From positions 1 to 15,570 of the forward strand of contig JAEZHO010000079.1 of the NCBI GenBank assembly GCA_023416545.1: a stretch of 15,570 nucleotides of DNA, given 5' to 3'. The translations under genes and the position numbers were made by a program. The stretch's first letter is position 1; each line of letters starts with the position of its first letter. The DNA is from Pseudomonadota bacterium (GTDB taxonomy: Bacteria > Pseudomonadota > Alphaproteobacteria > Rhizobiales > Rhizobiaceae). Positions 6,299 through 15,570 of this stretch are shown here, one piece after another. The notes under the pieces are model-generated. The model did not search any database and was not told the DNA's origin. It saw only the letters and a program-made list of their open reading frames with translations.

Positions 6299-6966
6299 CC
6301 GGAGATGAGCTGCTGGGAGGCGAGCTTCCGATCGGTGCCGGGAAGGGTCACCGCGCGCCCGTCCTCCATCCGCACGCTTTCCTCCGCCACCAGCTTCAGC
6401 GCCAGCGGATAGAGCTGGTGCTCGATCGACAGCACCCGCGCGGCGAGCGTTTCCGCCGTATCGGACGCCATGACCGGAACGGCTGCCTGCGCCACGATCG
6501 GACCTTCGTCCATCCCCTCGGTCACGAAATGCACCGTGCATCCGGCGATCTTCATGCCGGCGTCGATGGCGCGCTGGTGCGTATGCAGACCGGGAAAGAG
6601 CGGCAGGAGGGAAGGGTGGATATTGAGGATGCGTCCCTCGTGGCGGCGGATGAATTCGCCGGACAGGAGCCGCATGTAGCCGGCAAGGCAGATGAGGTCC
6701 GGCTCCAGCTCGTCGAGAGCCGCAAGGATCGCCGCCTCGTGGGCTGCCTTGTCCGCGTAGTCCTTCCGCTCGAAGACCTTGGTCGGGATTCCCAAGGCCT
6801 CGGCCTTCGCGAGCCCGCCGGCCGAGGCCTTGTCGGATATCACGCAGGCGATGGCGGCAGGCCAGTCCGGCGCTTCGCAAGCCTTTGCGAGCGTCAGCAT
6901 GTTCGAACCGCCGCCCGAGATGAAGACGACGATGCGTTTCCGGGGGCGGCCTTCCGTCAGGGTCAT
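6289..6966 (-). CDS. purN: Phosphoribosylglycinamide formyltransferase PurN
   Basis: The 225-residue protein is the folate-dependent GAR transformylase. It moves the formyl group of 10-formyl-tetrahydrofolate to GAR, making FGAR in de novo purine synthesis in the cytoplasm. The phosphate-binding loop ISGGGSNM (16-23) binds GAR, and Asn115/His117 in NIHPSLLP with Asp153 in GMDEGPI form the catalytic triad. The folate-site segment FPGLHTHQRAIDAG (124-137) and the IEHQLYPLAL helix (181-190) are typical. The length is slightly above E. coli PurN (212), with a short N-terminal extension. Its ATG overlaps the purM stop as ATGA, so it is translationally coupled to purM, as in many bacteria. All catalytic residues are present. 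Confidence 0.98.
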   Translation of the reverse strand: MTLTEGRPRKRIVVFISGGGSNMLTLAKACEAPDWPAAIACVISDKASAGGLAKAEALGIPTKVFERKDYADKAAHEAAILAALDELEPDLICLAGYMRLLSGEFIRRHEGRILNIHPSLLPLFPGLHTHQRAIDAGMKIAGCTVHFVTEGMDEGPIVAQAAVPVMASDTAETLAARVLSIEHQLYPLALKLVAEESVRMEDGRAVTLPGTDRKLASQQLISGGL

Positions 6967-8036
6967 AGGCCGAGCGTGCCCTGGTAGATGACGCCCGGTC
7001 CGCCTTCCGCGCGCGACACCATCCGGCCGAGCGGCACGACGATCTCGCCCTCCGCGGAAAGGATGTCTGTCACGGCCTGGGCGTTTTCGGCGGCCACCAC
7101 GGCGATCATGCCGATGCCGCAGTTGAAGGTCCGGAGCATTTCCTTCGCCTCCACGCCGCCGGTCGCGGCGAGCCAGGAGAAGACCGGCGTCACGGGAATG
7201 GAATCGAGGTCGATTTCCGCCGCGAGGTTGGCCGGCAGCACGCGCGGGATGTTTTCCGGAAAGCCGCCGCCGGTGATATGGGCAAGCGCCTTGATCGCGC
7301 CGGTCTCGCGGATCGCCTTGAGCAGCGGCCTGACGTAGATCCGCGTCGGCGTGAGCAGCGCCTCGCCGAGGCTCTTGCCATCGGCGAAGGGTGCGTCGTC
7401 GTCCCATCCGAGTCTCGAGACCGAGACGATCTTGCGCACCAGCGAATAGCCGTTCGAATGGACGCCGGAAGAGGTGAGGCCGAGGATGAGGTCGCCCTCG
7501 GCGATGTCGCCGACCGGCAGCAGCTGGCCGCGCTCCGCCGCGCCGACGGCAAAGCCGGCGAGGTCGTAGTCGCCGCCCGAGTACATGCCGGGCATTTCCG
7601 CCGTCTCGCCGCCGATCAGCGCGCAACCGGCCTGGCGGCATCCTTCCGCGATGCCCTGGACGATTGCCGCGCCCTGGTCCGGATCGAGCTTGCCGGTGGC
7701 GAAATAGTCGAGGAAGAACAGCGGCTCGGCGCCCTGTACCACGAGGTCGTTGACGCACATGGCGACGAGGTCGATGCCGACGGTGTCGTGGCGGTCCGCG
7801 TCGATGGCGATCTTGAGCTTTGTGCCGACGCCGTCGTTTGCCGCGACGAGGACCGGATCGGTGAAGCCTGCGGCGCGCAGGTCGAACAGGCCGCCGAAGC
7901 CGCCGATCTCGCCGTCGGCGCCCGGCCTGCGGGTGGAGCGGACGGCCGGCTTGATCTTCTCGACCATCAGGTTCCCGGCATCGATGTCGACGCCCGCGTC
8001 GCTATAGGTGAGGCCGTTCTTGCCCGTCTCGCTCAT
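6963..8036 (-). CDS. purM: Phosphoribosylformylglycinamidine cyclo-ligase PurM (AIR synthetase)
   Basis: The 357-residue protein catalyses ATP-dependent ring closure of FGAM to AIR, in the same purine pathway as PurN. The N-terminal YSDAGVDIDAGN (11-22), the ATP-binding DGVGTKLK (68-75), GIDLVAMCVNDL (87-98) and GGETAEMPG (142-150) are the standard AIRS signatures. The C-terminal AIRS_C domain includes LTSSGVHSNGYSLVRK, HITGGGFPENIPRVLP and FNCGIGM. The start at 8036 is chosen because GGAG lies 7 nt upstream and the N-terminus matches the family; a longer in-frame reading to 8075 lacks support. It is the first gene of the purM-purN unit, with its promoter expected in the 173-base gap towards the divergent permease gene. 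Confidence 0.99.
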   Translation of the reverse strand: MSETGKNGLTYSDAGVDIDAGNLMVEKIKPAVRSTRRPGADGEIGGFGGLFDLRAAGFTDPVLVAANDGVGTKLKIAIDADRHDTVGIDLVAMCVNDLVVQGAEPLFFLDYFATGKLDPDQGAAIVQGIAEGCRQAGCALIGGETAEMPGMYSGGDYDLAGFAVGAAERGQLLPVGDIAEGDLILGLTSSGVHSNGYSLVRKIVSVSRLGWDDDAPFADGKSLGEALLTPTRIYVRPLLKAIRETGAIKALAHITGGGFPENIPRVLPANLAAEIDLDSIPVTPVFSWLAATGGVEAKEMLRTFNCGIGMIAVVAAENAQAVTDILSAEGEIVVPLGRMVSRAEGGPGVIYQGTLGL

Positions 8037-8209
8037 CGCTTGTCTCCGCTCGCTAAGCTGTGACGGCCATTGCACGACACGCGGGCTTATGCAAGCACTC
8101 CGCCTTCCTTCGCAGGGGAAACCGGTGAGCGAGCGCCGGGATACTTGACCGCCGTGGCGGCGCCTCCTATCCGTGGGCCGACTGCGGCCACCACCGGGGA
8201 AGACAGCCG
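8037..8209. promoter_or_regulatory. Divergent intergenic region, purM / permease-hdaA
   Basis: This 173-base gap is one of the two longest stretches without an intact gene. It holds the purM ribosome site (GGAGACAAG on minus), an imperfect palindrome GCTTATGCAAGC near 8086, and a good plus-strand promoter (listed separately). For purM, a minus-strand CTTGCA followed after 17 nt by CAATGG is a possible but weak promoter. No riboswitch or purine-repressor operator is recognisable. Confidence 0.5.
8144..8172 (+). promoter_or_regulatory. Sigma-70 promoter for the permease-hdaA operon
   Basis: CTTGAC (8144-8149) is a perfect -35 hexamer for rhizobial housekeeping promoters. Exactly 17 nt later CTATCC (8167-8172) matches four of six bases of the rhizobial -10 CTATAT. 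Transcription would begin near 8179, giving a leader of about 30 nt with GGGGAAG at 8196-8202, 7 nt before the permease ATG. The spacing and position make this the best promoter match in the window after the PHO promoter. Confidence 0.55.
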
Positions 8210-9346
8210 ATGCCTTACCATATCAGCGGAGCGAGCCTGCGCCGTCACATCCTCTTCTGGGTGGCGGCGCTGATCTTGTGCGTCGTCTTCCTCTGGGCCT
8301 TCCGCTCGATCCTGCTGCCCTTCGTGGCGGGAATGGCGCTTGCCTATTTCCTCGATCCCGTTGCCGACTGGCTGGAACGGCGCGGCCTGAGCCGCATGAT
8401 GGCGACGGTGGTGATCCTCGTCTGCTTCGTGCTTCTCTTCACGCTCTCGCTGATGATCATCATCCCGGTCATCGTCAGCCAGCTCAACGACTTCGCCCGG
8501 GCGCTGCCGGGCTATGTCGGAAAGCTGCAGGAACTGATCGCCACGCCCGATGCCTTCCTTCCGGACTGGCTGAGCGCGCAGATCGAGACCGCCAAGCAGA
8601 ACTTTTCCGACGTGATGACCGAGGGTGCCGGCTTCATCGCCGGCCTGCTGCGGCAGATCTGGGCCTCCGGAAAGACGCTCCTCGACGTCGTCTCGCTCCT
8701 CGTCGTCACCCCGGTGGTTGCCTTCTACATCCTGCTCGACTGGGACAAGATGATCGCCAAGGTCGATGGCTGGGTTCCCCGCTCGCAGACGCAGACGGTT
8801 CGCCGGCTGGCCCGCGAGATGGACAATGCGATCGCCGGGTTCGTCCGGGGGCAGGGGTCGATCTGCCTCATCCTCGGCATCTTCTACGCGGTCGGCCTGT
8901 CGCTGATCGGTCTCAACTTCGGCCTGCTGATCGGCTTCGTCGCCGGCATGATCAGCTTCATCCCCTATGTCGGTTCCTTCGTCGGCCTCGCATTGTCGCT
9001 CGGCGTCGCCCTCGTCCAGTTCTGGCCGGAATACCACTGGATCATCGCGACGGCGGTCGTCTTCTTCGCTGGCCAGTTCATCGAGGGAAACATCCTGCAG
9101 CCGAAGCTGATGGGCTCGCGGATCGGGCTTCATCCGGTCTGGCTGATGTTCGCGCTCTTCGCCTTCGGCGCGATGTTCGGCTTCGTCGGGCTGCTGATCG
9201 CCGTGCCGGCCGCGGCCGTGGTCGGCGTGCTTGTCCGCTTTGCCCTGTCGCGGTATCTTGACAGCGACCTCTATCACGGCCGTGCGCCCGCGCTTCCCTG
9301 GCAGGAGCCGCCGCAGGCCCTGGAGCACTCCCGGGAAGGCGAATGA
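8210..9346 (+). CDS. AI-2E family transporter / PerM-like permease
   Basis: The 378-residue integral membrane protein fits the AI-2E_transport (PerM/UPF0118) family. Two N-terminal helices (about 14-31 and 33-48) and a third at 63-90 are followed by a soluble insert (about 91-155). The remaining helices lie at about 157-177 and 215-345. Family marks are the IPYVG segment (251-255) and EGNILQPKLMG, continuing SRIGLHPVWLMF, towards GLLIAVP near the end. The family includes autoinducer-2 exporters and Na+/H+ antiporter-like members; the substrate cannot be decided from sequence. A GGGGAAG ribosome site precedes the ATG. The stop overlaps the hdaA ATG, an arrangement I know from other Rhizobiales, so the two genes are co-transcribed. 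Confidence 0.93.
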   Translation: MPYHISGASLRRHILFWVAALILCVVFLWAFRSILLPFVAGMALAYFLDPVADWLERRGLSRMMATVVILVCFVLLFTLSLMIIIPVIVSQLNDFARALPGYVGKLQELIATPDAFLPDWLSAQIETAKQNFSDVMTEGAGFIAGLLRQIWASGKTLLDVVSLLVVTPVVAFYILLDWDKMIAKVDGWVPRSQTQTVRRLAREMDNAIAGFVRGQGSICLILGIFYAVGLSLIGLNFGLLIGFVAGMISFIPYVGSFVGLALSLGVALVQFWPEYHWIIATAVVFFAGQFIEGNILQPKLMGSRIGLHPVWLMFALFAFGAMFGFVGLLIAVPAAAVVGVLVRFALSRYLDSDLYHGRAPALPWQEPPQALEHSREGE

Positions 9347-10050
9347 GCGAACCGACAGAGAAAGAGCGGCGCCGCCACGAGCAGCTGCCGCTTTCCTTCA
9401 CCTATGATGCCGCGACCGGCCGCGAGGACCTTCTGGTCTCCGGACGCCTGAGCGCGGCCGTCTCCATCATCGATGCCTGGCCGCACTGGCCGTCCCCGGT
9501 CGTCGTGCTCGCCGGGCCCGTCGGTTCCGGCAAGTCGCATCTCGCAGCCATCTGGCAGGAAAAGAGCGGCGCGACACCCATTCATCCGCATGCCGGCTCC
9601 GGATCGGCGGCGGTCGCGGCCGCCGGCCCCGTCCTCTTCGAGGATGCCGAACGCCAGGGCTTCGACGATACCGAACTCTTCCACGTCATCAACAGTGTCC
9701 GCGAGAACGGCCACAGCCTGCTCGTCACATCGCGTCTCTGGCCGATGTCATGGCCGGTCACGCTGCCCGACCTGCGCTCCCGCCTCAAGGCGGCGACCGT
9801 CGTGGAGATCGGCGAGCCCGACGAGGACCTGCTGGCCCAGGTGATCGTCAAGCTCTTCGCCGACCGGCAGCTTTACATAGATGACAAGCTGGTCGGATAT
9901 ATCGTTACCCGGATGGAACGCTCGCTGGCCGCCGCGCAGACGATCGTCGACCGCCTCGACCGCCTGGCGCTCGCCCGCGGGACGCGGATCACGCGGCAGC
10001 TCGCGGCCGAAGTCCTGGACGAGGTCGGAAATACCGTCGACGACGATTGA
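9343..10050 (+). CDS. hdaA: DnaA-related regulatory protein HdaA
   Basis: The 235-residue AAA+ protein is the alphaproteobacterial counterpart of Hda. With the DNA-loaded beta clamp it stimulates ATP hydrolysis by DnaA and so prevents re-initiation of replication. The N-terminal QLPLSF (14-19) is the clamp-binding motif. Walker A is GPVGSGKS (58-65). The Walker B region is VLFEDAE (97-103), with Glu-Asp where many relatives have Asp. LLVTSR fits sensor 1, and DLRSRLKAA is the box VII Arg-finger segment found in DnaA-like proteins. It lacks the DnaA DNA-binding domain, as expected for Hda. GGGAAGG lies 3 nt before the ATG, inside the permease gene. Its TGA is followed immediately by the PHO box of ppk. 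Confidence 0.93.
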   Translation: MSEPTEKERRRHEQLPLSFTYDAATGREDLLVSGRLSAAVSIIDAWPHWPSPVVVLAGPVGSGKSHLAAIWQEKSGATPIHPHAGSGSAAVAAAGPVLFEDAERQGFDDTELFHVINSVRENGHSLLVTSRLWPMSWPVTLPDLRSRLKAATVVEIGEPDEDLLAQVIVKLFADRQLYIDDKLVGYIVTRMERSLAAAQTIVDRLDRLALARGTRITRQLAAEVLDEVGNTVDDD

Positions 10051-10096
10051 CTGTCATAGTTCCGTCGCCAAACTGTAATATCGGCCGGAGGATAAC
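10051..10096 (+). promoter_or_regulatory. PhoB-dependent promoter (three-unit PHO box plus -10) of ppk-ppx
   Basis: Three 7-mers recur every 11 bp: CTGTCAT (10051-10057), CCGTCGC (10062-10068) and CTGTAAT (10073-10079), separated by the 4-nt spacers AGTT and CAAA. The outer units match the PHO-box half-site CTGTCAT 7/7 and 6/7, the middle one 4/7. GATAAC (10091-10096) lies 11 bp after the last unit, the normal place for the -10 element when PhoB replaces the -35 contact. Transcription would begin near 10103, only about 8 nt before the annotated ppk ATG. This could favour starting at Met17 (10159), which has AGGAAGGGG upstream. Confidence 0.8.
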
Positions 10097-10110
10097 TTGG
10101 GGGCGATGGC

Positions 10111-12297
<2,187 letters not shown>

Positions 12298-12314
12298 GCC
12301 GAGAAAAAGGCAGC

Positions 12315-13832
12315 ATGGTAAGATCTGAAGCGCAGGGCCGGCTGCCGGGAATCGCTCCCGTCTCCGTGGTCGACATCGGCTCCAACTCCGTCCGTATCGT
12401 GATCTACGAGGGCCTGTCCCGCTCGCCTGCCATGCTCTTCAACGAGAAGGTCCTCTGCGGCCTCGGCAAGGGCCTCGCCTCCACAGGCCGGATGGATCCG
12501 GGCGCCGTCGACCGTGCGCTGGCGGCGCTCCGACGGTTCCGCGCCCTCTCCGAGCAGGCCCGCGCCACGCATATCTATCCCCTGGCGACCGCCGCCGCAC
12601 GCGAAGCCGCGAACGGTTCGAAGTTCATCCGGGACGCGGAGGAAATCCTCGGCTGCAAGGTGCAGGTGCTGAGCGGGGAGGAGGAGGCCCTCTATTCCGC
12701 CTATGGCGTCATCAGCGGCTTCTACGAACCGGACGGGATCGCCGGGGACCTCGGGGGCGGTTCGCTCGAACTCATCGACATTCGCGGCGAAGAGGTCGGC
12801 CGGGGCATCACGCTTCCCCTCGGCGGGCTGCGCCTTTCCGAGACTTCCGGTCAATCGCTCGACAAGGCAAGGGCGATCGCCGCGGAGCACGTCGCGCGGG
12901 CGTCATTCCTGAAGAAGGGGGAGGGCCGGACCTTCTATGCCGTGGGCGGCACTTGGCGAAATATCGCCAAGCTGCACATGGAACTGACCGGCTACCCGCT
13001 GCACATGATGCAGGGATACGAGCTCAGTTCGGACGATATGGCATCCTTCCTCGAAAGGGTGGTCGAGGCCGACAGCAAGCATCCCGCCTTCCAGGCGGTG
13101 TCCAAGAACCGTCGCGCGCTCCTGCCTTTCGGCGCCGTCGCCATGCAGGAAGTGCTGCGGGTCATGAAGCCCGAGCGCATCCTCTTCTCCGCCCAGGGCA
13201 TGCGCGAGGGCTATCTCTATTCGCTGCTCTCGGAGGAGGAGAAGGCCTCCGATCCGCTGCTCGTGGCCGCCGACGAACTGGCGATCCTGCGGGCCCGCTC
13301 TCCCCGGCATGCCCGCGAACTCGCCGTCTGGACGGGGCAGATGGTTCCCCTCTTCGGCATCGACGAAACGCTGGAGGAAAGCCGCTACCGGCAGGCGGCC
13401 TGCCTGCTCGCCGATATCAGCTGGCGCGCCCATCCCGATTACCGCGGCCCCCAGGCCATGAACCTCATCGCCCACTCCTCCCTCGTCGGCATCACCCATC
13501 CGGGCCGCGCCTATCTGGCGCTTGCCAACTACTACCGCTTCGAGGGGCTGCAGGACGACGATGCGTCCGGTCCGCTCGCCAACATCGCCGGTCGACGCCT
13601 GCATGAACTGGCAAAGCTCCTCGGCGGCATATTGCGGGTGGTCTACCTGTTCTCCGCCTCCATGCCCGGCATCGTCAACACCCTGGCCTTCCGCCCCGCC
13701 TCCTCGCCGGACCTCGACCTGGAATTCGTCGTGCCCCCCGAGCATGCGAACCTCGCCGGTGAGCGCCTGGAAGGCCGGCTGCAGCAACTCGCAAAGCTGA
13801 CCGGCAAGCGCCTCGCCTTCAGGTTCGAGTAG
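12315..13832 (+). CDS. ppx: Exopolyphosphatase Ppx/GppA family
   Basis: The 505-residue protein belongs to the ASKHA-fold Ppx/GppA phosphatases, which release orthophosphate from polyphosphate ends and in some members hydrolyse pppGpp. Phosphate-binding loops are DIGSNSVR (20-27) and GDLGGGSLEL (144-153). ATAAAREAANG (91-101) and SGEEEA (120-125), with the likely catalytic Glu, lie between them. VGGTWRNIAKLH and FSAQGMREGYLYS complete the core. The C-terminal HD-like region is modified to LLADISWRAHPDYRG, as I recall from alphaproteobacterial Ppx. It follows ppk by 17 nt, with AAGG just before the ATG, so polymer synthesis and breakdown are controlled together. Tandem stops TAG-TGA end the gene, and its last 14 bases overlap the convergent YunG-family gene. 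Confidence 0.96.
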   Translation: MVRSEAQGRLPGIAPVSVVDIGSNSVRIVIYEGLSRSPAMLFNEKVLCGLGKGLASTGRMDPGAVDRALAALRRFRALSEQARATHIYPLATAAAREAANGSKFIRDAEEILGCKVQVLSGEEEALYSAYGVISGFYEPDGIAGDLGGGSLELIDIRGEEVGRGITLPLGGLRLSETSGQSLDKARAIAAEHVARASFLKKGEGRTFYAVGGTWRNIAKLHMELTGYPLHMMQGYELSSDDMASFLERVVEADSKHPAFQAVSKNRRALLPFGAVAMQEVLRVMKPERILFSAQGMREGYLYSLLSEEEKASDPLLVAADELAILRARSPRHARELAVWTGQMVPLFGIDETLEESRYRQAACLLADISWRAHPDYRGPQAMNLIAHSSLVGITHPGRAYLALANYYRFEGLQDDDASGPLANIAGRRLHELAKLLGGILRVVYLFSASMPGIVNTLAFRPASSPDLDLEFVVPPEHANLAGERLEGRLQQLAKLTGKRLAFRFE

Positions 13833-14184
13833 TGAACGCTGAAGAGGCACCGAGCGCGGCCTTGAGGCTTCTCCTCAACGCTTCGTATTGTGCAGGGGTC
13901 GTGTCACTCATCGCTTCCTCCCGCGTAGCGGGAAGGTCGTCGTAAGGGATCGGCGTATCGAACTGGCTCGATGTGAAGTCCTCGCGACGCCCGCCGATGA
14001 GATTATAGAAGTGCATCGCCCCGTTCACGTCCGTGCGGAGCAGCGTTCCGCCCAGCAGGTCCTGGACGGCAAGCGCAGTCACGCTGCACTGGCCGCGGGC
14101 GGGGCATTCCTCGGTCCACTTGCTGCTGGTGTCGATCGACCAAGCTTCTCTGAGCGCCTGCTTTATCTCGTCTGGATCTGTCAT
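13819..14184 (-). CDS. YunG-family protein of unknown function
   Basis: The 121-residue soluble protein resembles Bacillus YunG by eye. Its core runs ALREAWSIDTSSKWTEE, then PARGQCSVTALAVQDLLGG (about 28-46), then HFYNLIGGRREDFTSSQFDTPI. The family has no known function. The conserved Cys-rich GQC core, with HFYN and DFTSSQF, hints at an enzyme-like pocket, but no reaction can be assigned. A GGAG site 9 nt upstream supports the ATG at 14184; a longer in-frame reading to 14301 would run through the hairpin at 14268 and is not favoured. The 3' end overlaps ppx by 14 bases in convergent orientation. Confidence 0.86.
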   Translation of the reverse strand: MTDPDEIKQALREAWSIDTSSKWTEECPARGQCSVTALAVQDLLGGTLLRTDVNGAMHFYNLIGGRREDFTSSQFDTPIPYDDLPATREEAMSDTTPAQYEALRRSLKAALGASSAFTTRT

Positions 14185-14313
14185 CGGCCCGTTCTCCGGC
14201 GGCCGAAGCTTATCGCTCGGACGCCGCGCGGACAACGGCATCCGGCTTTGGACGAGCCGGGCATGATCCTCCCCCCGCGAGCGGGGAGAGGGGAGGCGCA
14301 TGCATGTTCCCGC
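14185..14313. other. Intergenic region between YunG-family and phytase-like genes
   Basis: These 129 bases contain the ribosome site of the YunG-family gene and a GC-rich hairpin (14268-14291), listed separately. No promoter for the YunG-family gene is convincing. The two minus-strand genes could share a transcript, although the hairpin lies between them. Confidence 0.4.
14268..14291. repeat. GC-rich intergenic hairpin, REP-like
   Basis: CCTC-C-CCCCG, a CGAG loop and CGGGG-A-GAGG form a nine-pair stem with one C/A mismatch. It lies 22 bases beyond the stop of the phytase-like gene. The C-rich/G-rich hairpin resembles short palindromes I recall as dispersed between genes in Rhizobiales genomes. 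Without a T-run it is not a classical terminator but may still stabilise or end the upstream transcript. Only one copy occurs in this window, so the repeat assignment rests on recall. Confidence 0.45.
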
Positions 14314-15570
14314 CTACTTCGCGGCAAGGAACTCGCCGACTTCCAGCAGCACGAACTCGTTGTCGTCCGCCTTGTCGAGCGCCCGCCCGGCCGAGAACGG
14401 CAGGTTGTTGTCGTTGCCGACGACGATATGGCTGTCATCCACCACGTCGACATCCTCGATCGTGACGAAGGGCATGTCGTAGAAGCCTTCGCCGCCGCCC
14501 TGGCGGGCGACGCCCTTCGGATCCTTTACCTGCATCAGGTCGATATAGCCGATCTTGCGAACGGCCTTGCCGGCGTTCTCGTCGGTCATCTCGATCTTGT
14601 AGATCCGCTTGTGCCTGGCGGGGACCGCAAAGCAGGTGGGTTCCGGCTTCTTCGGGTCGGCGCAGGCGCGGTCGGCGGTGCCGGCGCCGTTGTCCCGCTC
14701 GATCACCAGCGCGGTCGTGCCGTCGATCATGTTGAAGTCGCCGATCGCCTCGCCGCCGGCCGACAGCGGGTAGAGCCAGGAACGGCCCGTCCACTCCCTG
14801 GAGGCGGCATCGAGTTCGATGATACGCAGCGCCGTCTGGCCGTCCGCCTGCTCCACGGTGCCGTCTTCCAGGAAGAGCGGGCCCTCCAGCATGCCGTAGA
14901 GCTTCGAGCCGTCCTTGGACATGGCAAGCCCTTCATAGCCGCCGGAGCGCTTCAGGTTGAAGGCGGCCATTTTCGCGGTCGGGTTGGCCGGCGTGACGAG
15001 CGTCGGATTGTCGGGGGAAAGAACCGGCATGTCGCCGACCTTGGTGGCAATGACGTCGGTCAGCTTGCCGTCCCTGGTGAACTTCAGCACATAGGGGCCG
15101 AATTCCTCGCCGACCCAGAAGCCGTCCCCGGTGGGCTGGATCGATTCCACGTCGAAATCGGCGCCCGTCAGGTAGCGGCTGTCGGAGCCTTCCATGACGA
15201 TCGGGAAGGGAGCCTTGCGGTCCGGATCGCTCAGGAACACCGTGTCGAGCCGGTAGACCGTGCCGCTGTCCCAGTCGAAGCGGATATTGTGAAGCATCAG
15301 CATCGTGTCGCTGGAATTGATCTTGGAGCCGAAGCCGTTGTCGGAAAGGCTCCAGAAGGTGCCGTCCGCCATGGTCTTGATGCCCGAAAAGCCCTGCACC
15401 GGCTGGCCGTCGAAGGGGAGCGACAGGCCGGTCGGGCGCACGCCGTCCTTTCCGGGCACGGTGCCGACGCCCTCGGCGCGCTTGCGGTCGGCGGTGGAGA
15501 ACTTGCCGGACGTCTTCAGGTGCTCCGGCGCGTCTTCCGGCGCCGGGATGATCGTGTTGGCGGGCAGGAT
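14314..15570 (-). CDS. Esterase-like activity of phytase family protein (5' end cut by window)
   Basis: The reading frame is open from the window edge (first visible residues ILPANTIIPAPEDAPEH) for 418 codons to TAG at 14314-14316. It fits the phytase-like (PF13449-type) family, beta-propeller proteins usually exported to the periplasm or outside. Visible blocks are GFSGIKTMADGTFWSLSDNG, FDVESIQPTGDGFWVGEEFG (shortened), GYEGLAMSKDGSKLYGMLEG and LVIERDNGAG. They are rich in the acidic and aromatic residues of the propeller blades. CADPKKPEPTC may form a disulfide, in line with export. The signal peptide would lie outside the window. The natural substrate is unknown; phytase activity is only a family name and should not be assumed. 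Neighbouring polyphosphate genes are suggestive, but they are on the other strand and no shared control is visible. Confidence 0.9.
   Translation of the reverse strand: MLPANTIIPAPEDAPEHLKTSGKFSTADRKRAEGVGTVPGKDGVRPTGLSLPFDGQPVQGFSGIKTMADGTFWSLSDNGFGSKINSSDTMLMLHNIRFDWDSGTVYRLDTVFLSDPDRKAPFPIVMEGSDSRYLTGADFDVESIQPTGDGFWVGEEFGPYVLKFTRDGKLTDVIATKVGDMPVLSPDNPTLVTPANPTAKMAAFNLKRSGGYEGLAMSKDGSKLYGMLEGPLFLEDGTVEQADGQTALRIIELDAASREWTGRSWLYPLSAGGEAIGDFNMIDGTTALVIERDNGAGTADRACADPKKPEPTCFAVPARHKRIYKIEMTDENAGKAVRKIGYIDLMQVKDPKGVARQGGGEGFYDMPFVTIEDVDVVDDSHIVVGNDNNLPFSAGRALDKADDNEFVLLEVGEFLAAK

Noticed and set aside
6967..7758. Apparent N-terminal extension of PurN fusing it to an upstream open frame
   Set aside because: That stretch is purM read in another frame. 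PurN has a normal ATG at 6966, overlapping the purM stop.
8037..8140. Purine riboswitch or PurR-type operator upstream of purM
   Set aside because: No conserved aptamer core or convincing operator could be recognised; only an imperfect 12-bp palindrome is present.
8087..9328. 413-codon minus-strand open frame opposite the permease
   Set aside because: It is antisense to a clear membrane protein, with an Asp/Glu/Arg/His-rich low-complexity product typical of shadow frames.
14178..14184. CTGTCAT heptamer at the YunG-family start codon
   Set aside because: It is a lone PHO half-site formed by the start codon region, without a good partner at 11 bp.
14432..14438. CTGTCAT heptamer within the phytase-like gene
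   Set aside because: It is a single copy inside coding sequence with no repeat unit beside it.

Overview
The window looks like chromosomal DNA of an alphaproteobacterium, most likely of the Rhizobiales (Rhizobiaceae-like). The evidence is the high GC content, a DnaA-related HdaA protein, the gene neighbourhood purN-purM // AI-2E permease-hdaA-ppk-ppx (which I recall from rhizobia), a CTTGAC/CTAT-type promoter and a rhizobial-style PHO box. I see no tRNA, rRNA, CRISPR array, insertion sequence or phage gene. Genes are packed tightly, often with ATGA overlaps, and no stretch over 300 bases lacks a gene or gene remnant.

Left part (1-3097). A minus-strand pair encodes a secreted RNase T2 family protein, with a TTG start and a Gln where the family's catalytic Glu normally lies, and a glutathione S-transferase-like protein cut by the window edge. 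Divergent from it is a multi-membrane protein of the lysylphosphatidylglycerol-synthase-TM (YbhN/UPF0104) type. That gene is preceded by a possible 6-codon leader ORF whose stop overlaps its start. It converges on rlmJ (23S rRNA m6A2030 methyltransferase); the two stop codons share the tetramer CTAG.

Middle part (3181-8036). A cytoplasmic molybdopterin/[4Fe-4S] oxidoreductase overlaps nudK (Nudix GDP-sugar pyrophosphatase) by ATGA. Next comes a Phd/YefM-type antitoxin remnant on the minus strand with no toxin, broken by one extra base in a G-run. Then come purN and purM (minus strand, ATGA overlap), two enzymes of de novo purine synthesis.

Right part (8210-15570). An AI-2E/PerM family permease is coupled to hdaA (regulatory inactivation of DnaA). 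Directly after the hdaA stop codon lies a three-unit PHO box with a suitably spaced -10 element. It drives ppk-ppx, the polyphosphate kinase/exopolyphosphatase pair, so polyphosphate synthesis is probably induced by phosphate starvation through PhoB. A YunG-family protein and the 3' part of an esterase-like phytase-family protein follow on the minus strand, separated by a GC-rich hairpin.

Overall this is mainly housekeeping DNA. I do not see a convincing new multi-gene system. The points most worth checking are the PHO box upstream of ppk, the leader ORF at 1270, the G-run frameshift in the orphan antitoxin, the altered RNase T2 active site, and the translational coupling of a Mo-cofactor enzyme to a Nudix pyrophosphatase.
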